Counted from the stretch's first letter, positions 1 through 7,013 are shown. The stretch: DNA of 9,356 nt from JASFEQ01 sp050122535 (GCA_050122535.1 JASFIT010000167.1:1-9356), one strand, 5' to 3'. The notes: a model not told the origin generated them from the sequence alone. Numbers and translations are program-made.

Positions 1-104
1 GACCTCTCGATCTCCAGGGCGTAATCCTTGTTGAATTCCTTCTCAGCAAACTCTCGGGCAGCCTTCTGGATGTCGTTCTGTTCCAGAGAAAGATCAAAAT
101 CCAT
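1..104 (-). CDS. Acyl-CoA dehydrogenase, N-terminal fragment (runs off left edge)
   Basis: Reading leftward from an ATG at 104 gives 34 residues with no stop before the edge, beginning MDFDLSLEQNDIQKAAREFA. The pattern MDF-x-L-(S/T)-x-E-Q followed by an amphipathic helix with REFAEKEF is the usual start of FAD-dependent acyl-CoA dehydrogenases, which oxidise acyl-CoA to enoyl-CoA and pass electrons to ETF. Two purine-rich ribosome-binding stretches (GGAGATAGGAG) sit directly upstream of the ATG. Only the first part of the N-terminal helical domain is visible; the catalytic Glu and FAD-binding residues are outside. It is co-directional with the transporter/ligase operon but separated from the ligase by 226 bp, so it may have its own promoter. 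Family assignment is fairly firm; acyl-chain specificity is unknown. Confidence 0.8.
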   Translation of the reverse strand, partial: MDFDLSLEQNDIQKAAREFAEKEFNKDYALEIER

Positions 105-133
105 CTCCTATCTCCTTCTTAACCAGTTCATGT

Positions 134-150
134 TCCTGATCCTTTCAGGA
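134..150. repeat. Small inverted repeat in the acyl-CoA dehydrogenase leader
   Basis: TCCTGA, five bases, TCAGGA: a perfect 6-bp inverted repeat with a 5-base loop, about 30 bases upstream of the acyl-CoA dehydrogenase start. It would be a weak hairpin in that gene's leader RNA. No U tract follows on either strand, so it is not a convincing terminator. It may be chance. Confidence 0.3.
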
Positions 151-153
151 CAG

Positions 154-181
154 TTGAGCCGCTCTTTTGGAACCGTATAAT
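154..181 (+). promoter_or_regulatory. Candidate plus-strand promoter, no clear gene downstream
   Basis: TTGAGC (154-159), a 16-base spacer and a perfect TATAAT (176-181). Transcription would run toward the 3' end of the ligase gene, antisense to it. The only translatable item downstream is a six-codon frame at 314-334. It overlaps the minus-strand candidate promoter, and AT-rich sequence often yields such matches on both strands, so this is weak. Confidence 0.22.
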
Positions 182-203
182 ACTATAAGGTATAGAGTGG
201 CAA
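177..203 (-). promoter_or_regulatory. Candidate promoter for the acyl-CoA dehydrogenase gene
   Basis: On the minus strand TTGCCA (203-198; 5/6 match to TTGACA) is followed after 15 bases by TATTAT (182-177). With an 18-base spacer a weaker TATACG is also possible. The position, about 70-100 bases upstream of the acyl-CoA dehydrogenase start, suits a promoter. The spacer is not ideal and the stretch is AT-rich, so a chance match is possible. The AACGAA-CA-TTCGTT palindrome seen at the other promoters is absent here. Confidence 0.3.
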
Positions 204-330
204 TGATTAAATATCCTGTGGTGTCGTCCTTCCTTACAAAAAAATGAAAGGCTTGGCTCTATCCAAACAGGAGCATGATTTTGGGAGGTCGACTTAAAAG
301 GATTGGAGGAGGAATGAAAGCGGTGAAGGG

Positions 331-2010
331 TTAGGTATCATCGCCTAGGGCCTCGTCCCATTTGCCTTTCTCCAGCCGCTTCTTTTCTTCGCTTCTGATT
401 TCTCGCCTCAAGAGCTTACCCACCTTGGATTTGGGCAGCATATCCCTGAACTCGATATAATGGGGGACCTTGTAGGAGACGAGTTTATCCCGGCACCAGC
501 GGATCAAATCATAGCCTGTCATCCCCTTGATGTCCTCTTTGAGAACCACATAAGCCTTAATGCGATCCCCCAGTCGGGGATCCGGTATCCCAACCACGCA
601 AGAACTTACAACCGCGGGGTGCTCCTGCAGAACGGCCTCAATTTCCGAGGCCGAGATCCGATATCCTTTGTGCTTGATGGTGTCCACGGTTCGATCCACA
701 AAATAAAGATAGCCGTCCTGGTCCCTGCTCACGATATCTGCCGTTCGATACCAGAGCTTTCCGTCCAACGCCACGAAGGCCTCTTTGGTCTCCTCCGGCT
801 TATTCCAGTAATGGGTTACCATGGGATCTGACCGGACCAGAATCTCGCCAGGGGTTCCCCCTGGCACCTCACGAAGGGTATCCGGGTCAACAATCCGCAC
901 CTCTTTGTTGGGTAAAACCAATCCCATCGCCTGCGGAGGATGCCCTCGGCCGGGCAGACTCATGGAGACACCGCCCACAGTCTCTGTTGCCCCGTAGCCA
1001 TTACATATAGATACGCCGATACGCTCCCTCCACCGCCTCGCCACTTCGTTAGGAAGTACATCACCCCCGCACATGCAGTAAACGAGGGAGCTCAGATCGT
1101 AGAAGTCCAGTCTTTCGTGATCCAGGATCATCCGGTACAAGGCGGGTACGCCCAGAAGTGTCCTCGCCCTATGCCGCTGGATGGCATCCATCATCCCATC
1201 CAGATTCATCCGGGGCAGCAGAACCAGGGTGTCACCACAAATCAAAAGGGGCCCCATGCCGAAGACTTGGCCTAAAATGTGAAAGAGCGGTGCCCCCTGG
1301 ACGATCACATTCTCTCCCCACGGGATCACTTCCTCGTGGGCCTTGAAATGGACCCAAGATACCTCTAGAAATTGCCGGTGGCTGATGGGAACGCCCTTGG
1401 GAGACCTGGTCGTGCCCCCCGTGTAGAGCAACACCGCCATCTCTTCACCGGTCAAAGATGGCGGTGAAGGAAGCTTGGGTGGGGAACTTAGGAATTTGCG
1501 GAAAGAGACAGCATAGCTCTTTTTGCCCACTTTTCCCCCAGGGACTCTATCAAAGAGGGCCCCAAAGGCCCTTTTCCATATGGGCAAGAGATCTGCCACA
1601 TTGGCGTGGATCACCGTCCCGATCTGGGTCTCGGAAAGCACCTGCTCCACATAGCCATAATTGACATCCGTGCAAACAATGCCCTTGGCGCCACTATCAT
1701 TGGCGATGTACTTTAGGTCATGGGGCGTGTAAATGGGGGTGATAGGCACGGCCGATGCGCCCAGAGTCAGAATGCCTAACCAGGAGACCACCCATTGGGG
1801 GCAATTGGGAAGATAAAGGATCACCCGATCCCCAGGTCGGATCCCCACATCTTCTAGGGAATGGGCAAAAGAGAGGACCCAACGGTAGAGTCTTTCATAG
1901 GTATATCCGGTCCCAAGGAAGAAAAGGCCGGACCTGTGAGAATGGGTCTCGGCTTGGTTTCTGAATGCCTCTCCTATGGTATGATTATGAGCGGATATCA
2001 TAGTCTTCAC
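331..2010 (-). CDS. AMP-forming acyl-CoA ligase (AMP-dependent synthetase)
   Basis: Activates a carboxylic acid to its CoA thioester with ATP, via an acyl-adenylate; cytoplasmic. The 559 residues are full length for the ANL superfamily. Visible core motifs: the phosphate loop YTGGTTRSPKGV (196-207), YGATE (339-343), YRTAD (421-425) with the hinge region to about 440, KGYRISASEIE (448-458), and PKSKVGK (526-532), whose last Lys (532) is the adenylation lysine. The start is GTG at 2010: AGGTGGGA, overlapping the livF stop, lies at a good distance from GTG but rather far from the in-frame ATG at 2001, which would give a protein three residues shorter. It is the last gene of the importer operon, 11 bp after livF, suggesting that the imported acid is activated at once. 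The Gly-to-Arg change in the phosphate loop (TTR rather than TTG) is unusual. Medium/long-chain, branched or aromatic acids are all possible substrates. Confidence 0.93.
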   Translation of the reverse strand: MKTMISAHNHTIGEAFRNQAETHSHRSGLFFLGTGYTYERLYRWVLSFAHSLEDVGIRPGDRVILYLPNCPQWVVSWLGILTLGASAVPITPIYTPHDLKYIANDSGAKGIVCTDVNYGYVEQVLSETQIGTVIHANVADLLPIWKRAFGALFDRVPGGKVGKKSYAVSFRKFLSSPPKLPSPPSLTGEEMAVLLYTGGTTRSPKGVPISHRQFLEVSWVHFKAHEEVIPWGENVIVQGAPLFHILGQVFGMGPLLICGDTLVLLPRMNLDGMMDAIQRHRARTLLGVPALYRMILDHERLDFYDLSSLVYCMCGGDVLPNEVARRWRERIGVSICNGYGATETVGGVSMSLPGRGHPPQAMGLVLPNKEVRIVDPDTLREVPGGTPGEILVRSDPMVTHYWNKPEETKEAFVALDGKLWYRTADIVSRDQDGYLYFVDRTVDTIKHKGYRISASEIEAVLQEHPAVVSSCVVGIPDPRLGDRIKAYVVLKEDIKGMTGYDLIRWCRDKLVSYKVPHYIEFRDMLPKSKVGKLLRREIRSEEKKRLEKGKWDEALGDDT

Positions 2011-2021
2011 ACGAATCCCAC

Positions 2022-2768
2022 CTATACGCCGAAATAGGCAGCGCGTACCTCTGGATTTTCCATTAACTCGGGGCCTTTTCCCGACAGAGTCAACATCCCA
2101 TTTTCGATCACATAGGCGAAGTCAAGCCGGGACAAAATGGGCCTTGCAAACTGTTCACAGACGAGAATCGTGATCCCTGTCTCATCCCGGATCTGGAGGA
2201 TAGCCCCAACCAGCTCTTTCTGGAAGATGGGACTCAACCCCAGCAGGGGTTCATCGAGCAAGAGCAGTTTAGGGCGGGCCACAAGGGCCATTCCGATGGA
2301 GAGCATCTGTTGTTCCCCCCCACTCAGAAATCCGGCCCTCTTTTTTCTATGGGCCTTCATGGGTGGGAAAAGGGAGAAAAAGAATTCCATCCTCTCGCGG
2401 ATTTCCCTTCGACGCCTCTGGTAGCCCGCAATCTTGAGGTTCTCTACCACATCACTCTCAGGAAAAATGGGATGACGTTCTCGGCACAATATAATGCCCA
2501 GTTGAACCCGATCAGGGGGGGGCAGATGGGTAATCTCTTCGCCCTCATAGTAAACCTGCCCCAAGACCGTGATCCTCTCTCCGCCGCGGCGCTGCTCCTT
2601 GATCTTCATATCAAGGATCAGGCCGGAGAGGGCATTCATGAGTGTGGTCTTGCCAGCGCTGTTGGAGCCTATGACGCCCCGCAGTTCCTTGGCCTGGAGT
2701 TCCATGCTGAAATCGTTCAGGGCCAGGGCATTTTCAAAAAAGACCATCAAGTTTTGGACCTGGAGCAT
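2022..2768 (-). CDS. livF: HAAT-family ABC transporter ATP-binding protein LivF
   Basis: One of two ATPases that drive the importer from the cytoplasmic face of the membrane. The 248 residues show Walker A GSNSAGKT (34-41), ABC signature LSGGEQQ (148-154) and Walker B LLLLDEP (168-174) followed by LGLSP. The switch region reads VCEQ (203-206), matching the VEQ that LivF proteins carry in place of the usual His, and the protein ends in AYFGV, like the AYLG ending common in LivF. Two departures: Walker A has Ser-Asn-Ser where Pro-Asn-Gly is usual, and roughly residues 50-72 hold about a dozen more residues than usual between Walker A and the YEGEEIT strand, rich in Lys and Arg. ATG at 2768 has GAGG about nine bases upstream. 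The gene follows livG by 10 bp, and its stop overlaps the ligase ribosome binding site. Confidence 0.95.
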   Translation of the reverse strand: MLQVQNLMVFFENALALNDFSMELQAKELRGVIGSNSAGKTTLMNALSGLILDMKIKEQRRGGERITVLGQVYYEGEEITHLPPPDRVQLGIILCRERHPIFPESDVVENLKIAGYQRRRREIRERMEFFFSLFPPMKAHRKKRAGFLSGGEQQMLSIGMALVARPKLLLLDEPLLGLSPIFQKELVGAILQIRDETGITILVCEQFARPILSRLDFAYVIENGMLTLSGKGPELMENPEVRAAYFGV

Positions 2769-2778
2769 CCTAAATCCT

Positions 2779-3528
2779 CTATTCCGAACCCAGGTACGCC
2801 TCTTTCACGGCATCGCTCTCCATGACCTCTTTGGGAGTTCCCTCTGCAATCTTGAGGCCGTAGTTCAGGACCATGACACGATCCACGATCCTGAAAAGCT
2901 CCCTGAGTCGGTGTTCGATCATGATGAGCGTCTTCCCCTCAGCCTGAATCTTCTCAATGATGGGCACGGTACTGGAGACCTCTGCCATACTCAAGCCGGA
3001 GAAGAGTTCGTCCAAGATAATAAGTTCCGGCCTCATGGCCAGGCAACGGGCCAATTCGAGGCGTTTGAGATAACCATGGGGCAAAACACTTGCAGGTTTA
3101 AAAGGGACAAAGGAATCCCTCTCAAAACCCACCTCTTCCAGAAGATCGATGGCGGTGGCATCCCGATCCCCATATTTCCCTCCGGAGAGTCTTCTGACCC
3201 GTGGAGAGAAGAGGGGAATGACCAAGTTCTTGTACGCGGGAAGATGGTAAAACGGACGTGCCATCTGGAAGGTCCTCGAAAGGCCGAGTTGAGCGATCCT
3301 GTGCGGCATCATACCCGTGATTTCTTTACCTTTGAACCGGACGCTTCCCTCATCGGGCCGGACAAAACCGCTGATCAGGTTTGCGAGTGTCGTCTTTCCT
3401 GAACCATTGGGTCCGATGATCCCCAAGGATTCTCCCTCCCTCAGGTCAAAAGAGACCTGGTTTGCGGCCCGAACGCCTCCAAAGTCCTTGGTAAGTTGAT
3501 TGACCTCCAGAATAGGGAACGCTTTCAT
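2779..3528 (-). CDS. livG: HAAT-family ABC transporter ATP-binding protein LivG
   Basis: Second ATPase of the importer, expected to pair with LivF under the LivH/LivM permeases. From ATG at 3528 the protein has 249 residues and begins MKAFPILEVNQLTKDFGG, a typical LivG start. Walker A is GPNGSGKT (39-46), the Q-loop Gln is in TFQ (86-88), Walker B is LIILDE (169-174) and the switch His is in IEH (204-206). A longer frame opens at TTG 3546, but ATG 3528 is preferred: it forms an ATGA overlap with the livM stop, has a purine-rich GGTGGAGG just upstream, and gives the family's usual N-terminus. The signature region LPHGYLKRLELA (149-160) departs from the usual LivG pattern of YGxQRRLEIA, and Walker B is followed by Leu instead of Pro. 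Both could affect ATPase behaviour, though the other catalytic motifs look intact. Confidence 0.95.
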   Translation of the reverse strand: MKAFPILEVNQLTKDFGGVRAANQVSFDLREGESLGIIGPNGSGKTTLANLISGFVRPDEGSVRFKGKEITGMMPHRIAQLGLSRTFQMARPFYHLPAYKNLVIPLFSPRVRRLSGGKYGDRDATAIDLLEEVGFERDSFVPFKPASVLPHGYLKRLELARCLAMRPELIILDELFSGLSMAEVSSTVPIIEKIQAEGKTLIMIEHRLRELFRIVDRVMVLNYGLKIAEGTPKEVMESDAVKEAYLGSE

Positions 3529-4541
3529 GCCTCCACCTTCACCCAATACTCGAATTGATGATACTTGCGCTGCAAGTAAGGAAAAATCCCCTCAGGAATG
3601 GCCACGGTGAAAACCACAAGGAAAAGGCCATAGCAGACCACGCGAAGTGGTCCCATGGCCCTGAGGGCCTCTGAGAGGGGTACCAGGATGCAGGCCCCCA
3701 GCGCAGGGCCAGCCAGTGTGCCCATCCCCCCAACAACGGCTGATGCTATGGGCAGGATAGAATAATCGAGGGCAAAGACGGGCATGCCCACGAACATGTA
3801 GGCGTGGGTCATGAAGGCCCCAGCAAAGGCCCCCACAGAGCCGGCCAGAAAAAGGGCCTGGGCCTTGAACCAGTAGATATTAATCCCAGCGCTTATTACC
3901 GAGAGATCATTATCACGAATCCCCTGGAGGACCAGGCCGTAGTCGGTGCCCATGAGTCGTCGGAACCCGAAGAGTACCGCCGCAAAGGCGAGCAGACTTA
4001 TGCCCAATTCCTCGGCAGTGTTGTGAAACGTTGAAAGACCGCTGAGTCCCTCGGTCCCTCCAAAGATCTTTGTGGCCTCGATGATCCTGACCAACACGAG
4101 GGGTAAAACCAACGTAATCATGGCAAAGTAGATACCCCGTAGGCGCAATACAGGGATCAGGGATAGGGTACAAATGAGGCCGCCCCCAACCGTGGCAATG
4201 GGAATGGTCGCCCAGTAGGGCCATCCCCATGCATGATTCAAGGTGCCTGCAACATAGGCCCCCATCCCGAAGAAGAGGGCCTGTCCTAGGGAGACTAGGC
4301 CAGTACTCACCAGAAGGTCCCAGCTCAGTGCCAGTATCCCGGTCATGGCCATGGAAACCAGGACCCTTTTCCAATAAGGGGTAGCCACAAGGATAAAGAA
4401 TAGAATGAAGAGCATAGGAAGTACTCGCGGCACCAACACGTAGAGCATCTCTCGCCAGGAAGTCAGGACGAAGATATCGCCTGAGCGAACCTTGATCCCG
4501 CGATCAAGACGTTTTTTTCGTTGCTTTAGGTCCCTGTTCAA
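3525..4541 (-). CDS. livM: HAAT-family ABC transporter permease LivM
   Basis: Inner-membrane permease subunit, 338 residues, mostly hydrophobic segments from about residue 33 onward. Family landmarks are TGLVSLGQALFFGMGAYVAG, RLRGIYFAMITLVL, GGTEGLSGL, the cytoplasmic loop RDNDLSVISAGIN (ATPase contact), and GGMGTLAGPALGA near the C-terminus. The start is taken as TTG at 4541. It forms a TTGA overlap with the livH stop and has GGAGG exactly seven bases upstream. The next in-frame Met is residue 33, which would remove the basic N-terminal tail (KQRKKRLDR) and has no such support. The tail is probably cytosolic. The stop overlaps the livG ATG by four bases, so the two should be translationally coupled. 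Confidence 0.95.
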   Translation of the reverse strand: MNRDLKQRKKRLDRGIKVRSGDIFVLTSWREMLYVLVPRVLPMLFILFFILVATPYWKRVLVSMAMTGILALSWDLLVSTGLVSLGQALFFGMGAYVAGTLNHAWGWPYWATIPIATVGGGLICTLSLIPVLRLRGIYFAMITLVLPLVLVRIIEATKIFGGTEGLSGLSTFHNTAEELGISLLAFAAVLFGFRRLMGTDYGLVLQGIRDNDLSVISAGINIYWFKAQALFLAGSVGAFAGAFMTHAYMFVGMPVFALDYSILPIASAVVGGMGTLAGPALGACILVPLSEALRAMGPLRVVCYGLFLVVFTVAIPEGIFPYLQRKYHQFEYWVKVEA

Positions 4542-5440
4542 ATACGTTCCTCCAGTTCCTTCTGCTTACCCAGGAGTCCTGAGGGTCGGATGGCCAAAAT
4601 GGCCAGGATGGCCACCAGGGTGACGATCATCATCCAATGGGGCCCCCAGTACATGGCCGTAAAGGTCTGGGCCATACCCAGGATGAAGCTTGCCAAGATA
4701 ACGCCCACTGAACTGCCGAGTCCCCCCACGATGCAAACGGCGAGGGCCTCGAGCAGCACCTCATAGCCAGCGTCCACTGAGATTGTCCTGAGGGGTAGAA
4801 TAACGACTGCAGCCAGGGCGCAAAGCCCCCCGCCGAAGCCCATGGAGAGGGCTGAAATACGATCCGAATCGATCCCAAACGTGAGGGCCGTACGTTCGTC
4901 CTGGGCGATGCCCCGGAAGGCGAGGCCGATTCGGGTATGACGGGTGAAAACCCAGAGAGTTCCGCTCAGGGCTATTCCGAGGACTACGATGAAGGCACGC
5001 TGGAAATCCAGATAGACGCCCCCGATAAAGATACTCGCGTCTGAAAATACGGGGAGAGAATATTTCACGTGGATGAAGCCCAAGAACCGGAACGTCTCCA
5101 CGATGGCCAGTCCAATACCGAATGTGGCGATCACCTCGGAGATGACCATTCCTCGGAGCCGGATGAGGACAAAACGGTAAAGGAGACCACCCACCAGGGC
5201 GGTTATGAGGACCATAGCGGGGATGGCGAGGAAGAGTGGGATAGCCAGAGAATTCAAAAGGATCCAGGTGCCAAATCCTGCAAGAATGTAGAGGGCGCCG
5301 TAGGCAAAATTGGCAATGCCGCTGATTCCAAAGGTCATGTTGAAGCCCATGGCCACCAGAGCGAGGATCACCGAGTTGACTAACCCGTAGACCAGCGTGC
5401 CTAAAAACATTTTGGGTGAATTCCCCCTGAGAATGGGCAT
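4538..5440 (-). CDS. livH: HAAT-family ABC transporter permease LivH
   Basis: Inner-membrane permease partner of LivM, 300 residues, hydrophobic throughout. Typical LivH landmarks are LVYGLVNSVILALVAMGFNM at the N-terminus, ISGIANFAYGALYILAGF, the cytoplasmic loop RHTRIGLAFRGIAQDERTAL then FGID (contact with an ATPase), AVCIVGGLGSSVGVILASFILG, and the C-terminal LAIRPSGLLGK. ATG at 5440 has AGGAGG seven bases upstream, but that site lies inside a strong hairpin (5442-5468). This may hold permease translation below that of the binding protein. The stop overlaps the TTG start of livM by four bases. Confidence 0.95.
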   Translation of the reverse strand: MPILRGNSPKMFLGTLVYGLVNSVILALVAMGFNMTFGISGIANFAYGALYILAGFGTWILLNSLAIPLFLAIPAMVLITALVGGLLYRFVLIRLRGMVISEVIATFGIGLAIVETFRFLGFIHVKYSLPVFSDASIFIGGVYLDFQRAFIVVLGIALSGTLWVFTRHTRIGLAFRGIAQDERTALTFGIDSDRISALSMGFGGGLCALAAVVILPLRTISVDAGYEVLLEALAVCIVGGLGSSVGVILASFILGMAQTFTAMYWGPHWMMIVTLVAILAILAIRPSGLLGKQKELEERI

Positions 5441-5441
5441 A

Positions 5442-5468
5442 TGAGGGCCTCCTGTATGGAGGCCCTCA
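5442..5468 (-). promoter_or_regulatory. 11-bp hairpin masking the livH ribosome binding site
   Basis: The mRNA would read UGAGGGCCUCC, AUACA, GGAGGCCCUCA: a perfect 11-bp, GC-rich stem with a five-base loop. It fills most of the 37-bp gap between the binding-protein stop (5478) and the livH start (5440). The 3' arm begins with the livH GGAGG and ends one base before the ATG. No U tract follows, so it is not a standard rho-independent terminator. Known parallel: stable hairpins after binding-protein genes protect upstream mRNA and lower downstream permease expression. Applying that here is inference. Confidence 0.8.
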
Positions 5469-5477
5469 AGGGATTTG

Positions 5478-6761
5478 CTATTTAGCCGGCTTTAACCAGG
5501 AAGGGAGTATGATCTTGTCTTCAGCGATGCTTTGAGGATAGACAACCACCCGTCTTCCCCCTTCCCGCCACTGTATCACGCAGCCCATGGCTTTTTCGGA
5601 AGGGTCATTACCGAAGAGGGTCTGGTGGCCTTCATCAAATCGGATTCGGCCCATCGCACCCTTGCGGTCCGTTTTCTCCAGGGCCGCCACGACGGTGTCA
5701 GGATCCATGGTGCCAGCTCTCTCGATCGCCTCTGCAAGGACATAGACCGCCTCATAACTGCCGACAGGAGCGTGCTGCTCCTGGATCTCTTTACCCCATC
5801 TCTTCCTGTATCCTTCGTAATATCGTACCGAAGCAGGGACCTTTGGCACCGGGACGTTGCCGATTTCCATGACCATGTTGACGGCACCTGCGATTTTGCG
5901 ATCGTAGGCCTGCCATGATTGGGGGCCACTCATGGGGGCTATCATACCCGCCATGAGGACGGGGACCTTCATGCTTCGCCATTGCTTGACGAGGACGCCG
6001 GCCTGGGGCAGGTCAAAAACAGGAAAGATGATTTGGGCACCCGCTGCTTGAGCCTTCATGAGTCCTGGCGAATAATCCGTTGCACCCGCGGGATAGGCCT
6101 CATTCCCAACGATCTGCCATTTGGCCTTGCCCAAGAGCATTGTTAGGATCTCGGCGCTCTTTCGGGCCCACATGGTGTCCTGATACATGGCATAGAGGCG
6201 GTTGAAGCCGAATTCCTTTTCCAGGTATTTCATGATCCCCATCTGGTAGCCGATAAAGGTCTTCGCATTTTGACCAACGCGAAAGATATATTTATATTTT
6301 ACTGGGTCTCCCTTGATCTTCGCCTCCGATGCGGGTGACATGGCAATGGATCCAATCATAGGGACTTTGTATTTGGAAATGATGTCCATGCCCGCCAGCA
6401 ATGCCTCAGAGCGGTAAGGTCCCACAACGATGGCGTGGACCTTCTTATCCAGGATGATCTTTTCCAGACCCAGCAGGGCTTCGGGCACTGGAACACCCGG
6501 TGCAGCATCTCGGATGTCCGCCGACTCCACCTTAAGCTTTCGCATGGCGTCACCCACTTTGACACCGCCCTTGGCATTGATTTCCTCAACGGCCATCATC
6601 ACGCTGTTGAGGGCCTCCTTTCCGGGTGGGTAGCCAAGGGAAGTGGGTACCCCAATAATAATGGCGTCGCTCCCGCCAGCACCCAAAGAGGACGACGGGG
6701 CTAAAAGTCCAATAGACAGGATGCATATCATGAGCACAAAAATGGAACTGACCTGTTTCAT
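5478..6761 (-). CDS. Periplasmic substrate-binding protein of HAAT ABC importer (LivJ/LivK type)
   Basis: Captures the substrate in the periplasm and delivers it to LivHM. From ATG at 6761 there are 427 residues. A signal peptide is clear: Met-Lys, a hydrophobic core at about 7-20 (IFVLMICILSIGLL), then PSSSLGA with likely type I cleavage near 25-30; there is no lipobox. The mature part follows the Peripla_BP_6 pattern: DAIIIGVPTSLGYPPGKEAL, AVEEINAKGG, HAIVVGPYRSEALLA, VPMIGS, an AYPAGATDYSP segment and AGAQIIFPVF. The frame opens at 6830, but 6761 is preferred because AAGGAGG sits at ideal spacing and the signal peptide starts there. First gene of the operon. Specificity cannot be read; the linked acyl-CoA ligase points to a carboxylic acid rather than an amino acid (inference). 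Confidence 0.93.
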   Translation of the reverse strand: MKQVSSIFVLMICILSIGLLAPSSSLGAGGSDAIIIGVPTSLGYPPGKEALNSVMMAVEEINAKGGVKVGDAMRKLKVESADIRDAAPGVPVPEALLGLEKIILDKKVHAIVVGPYRSEALLAGMDIISKYKVPMIGSIAMSPASEAKIKGDPVKYKYIFRVGQNAKTFIGYQMGIMKYLEKEFGFNRLYAMYQDTMWARKSAEILTMLLGKAKWQIVGNEAYPAGATDYSPGLMKAQAAGAQIIFPVFDLPQAGVLVKQWRSMKVPVLMAGMIAPMSGPQSWQAYDRKIAGAVNMVMEIGNVPVPKVPASVRYYEGYRKRWGKEIQEQHAPVGSYEAVYVLAEAIERAGTMDPDTVVAALEKTDRKGAMGRIRFDEGHQTLFGNDPSEKAMGCVIQWREGGRRVVVYPQSIAEDKIILPSWLKPAK

Positions 6762-6888
6762 GTTCCCCCTCCTTATGGTTAAAGGGTTTGCAGCAAAGAC
6801 GCCTTCTCTGAATCCTCTGCTGAGTAGCATGACCTATCAATAACGCGGTTGTGGGGTTTGACGATGACGAGAAACAGTGAATGGACAA

Positions 6889-6902
6889 ACCGAATGTTTG
6901 TT
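6889..6902. promoter_or_regulatory. Operator-like palindrome, copy 1 (transporter operon)
   Basis: ACCGAATGTTTGTT matches the reverse complement of AACGAACATTCGTT at 12 of 14 bases. It lies four bases downstream of the operon's -10, around the expected transcription start, where a bound repressor would block initiation. It is the weakest of the three copies. Confidence 0.6.
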
Positions 6903-6906
6903 CAAT

Positions 6907-6935
6907 TCAATATTGTAGAACAGGGATGCTGTCAA
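6907..6935 (-). promoter_or_regulatory. Promoter of the transporter/ligase operon
   Basis: On the minus strand a perfect TTGACA (6935-6930), a 17-base spacer and TATTGA (6912-6907). The -10 is weak, but the -35 and spacing are exact. A seven-base T run lies just upstream of the -35 and may act as an UP element. Transcription would start near 6900, giving a leader of roughly 140 bases before the binding-protein ATG. Confidence 0.6.
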
Positions 6936-7013
6936 GAGAAAAAAAGGGACTAGGCGCCGCACTAGCGGCACAGTGGATCAACCCTCAGAGGCGCCCTCTT
7001 TTTTTCTTGACAG
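6929..7013. repeat. Inverted repeat of promoter upstream elements between divergent promoters
   Basis: The 20-base left arm at 6929-6948 (CTGTCAAG, seven A, ending GGG) closely matches the reverse complement of the right arm at 6994-7013. They differ only by a shift of one GA pair. Each arm contains an A7/T7 tract and the outward-facing TTGACA. The 45 bases between hold two small GC-rich inverted repeats: GCCGC-ACTA-GCGGC (6956-6969), and AGAGG-CGC-CCTCT (6987-6999), which runs into the right arm. Confidence 0.6.

Noticed and set aside
460..831. 123-codon plus-strand open frame inside the ligase gene
   Set aside because: It is antisense to conserved ligase motifs (hinge region through catalytic Lys), with no family features of its own.
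2569..3402. 277-codon plus-strand open frame across livF and livG
   Set aside because: It lies antisense to two clear ABC ATPase genes, its translation resembles no protein family, and it has no ribosome binding site. It is a shadow frame.
3529..3546. TTG start for LivG at 3546
   Set aside because: ATG 3528 forms the ATGA overlap with livM, has a better-placed purine-rich site, and gives the typical N-terminus.
6762..6830. In-frame N-terminal extension of the binding protein to an ATG at 6830
   Set aside because: It would bury the signal peptide 23 residues in, and it has no good ribosome binding site. ATG 6761 has AAGGAGG at ideal spacing.
6987..7005. AGAGG-CGC-CCTCT followed by seven T, resembling a rho-independent terminator on the plus strand
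   Set aside because: No plus-strand gene lies upstream to be terminated, the stem is only 5 bp with a 3-base loop, and the T run directly precedes the TTGACA of the hydratase promoter and is mirrored on the other side. It fits better as a promoter upstream element.
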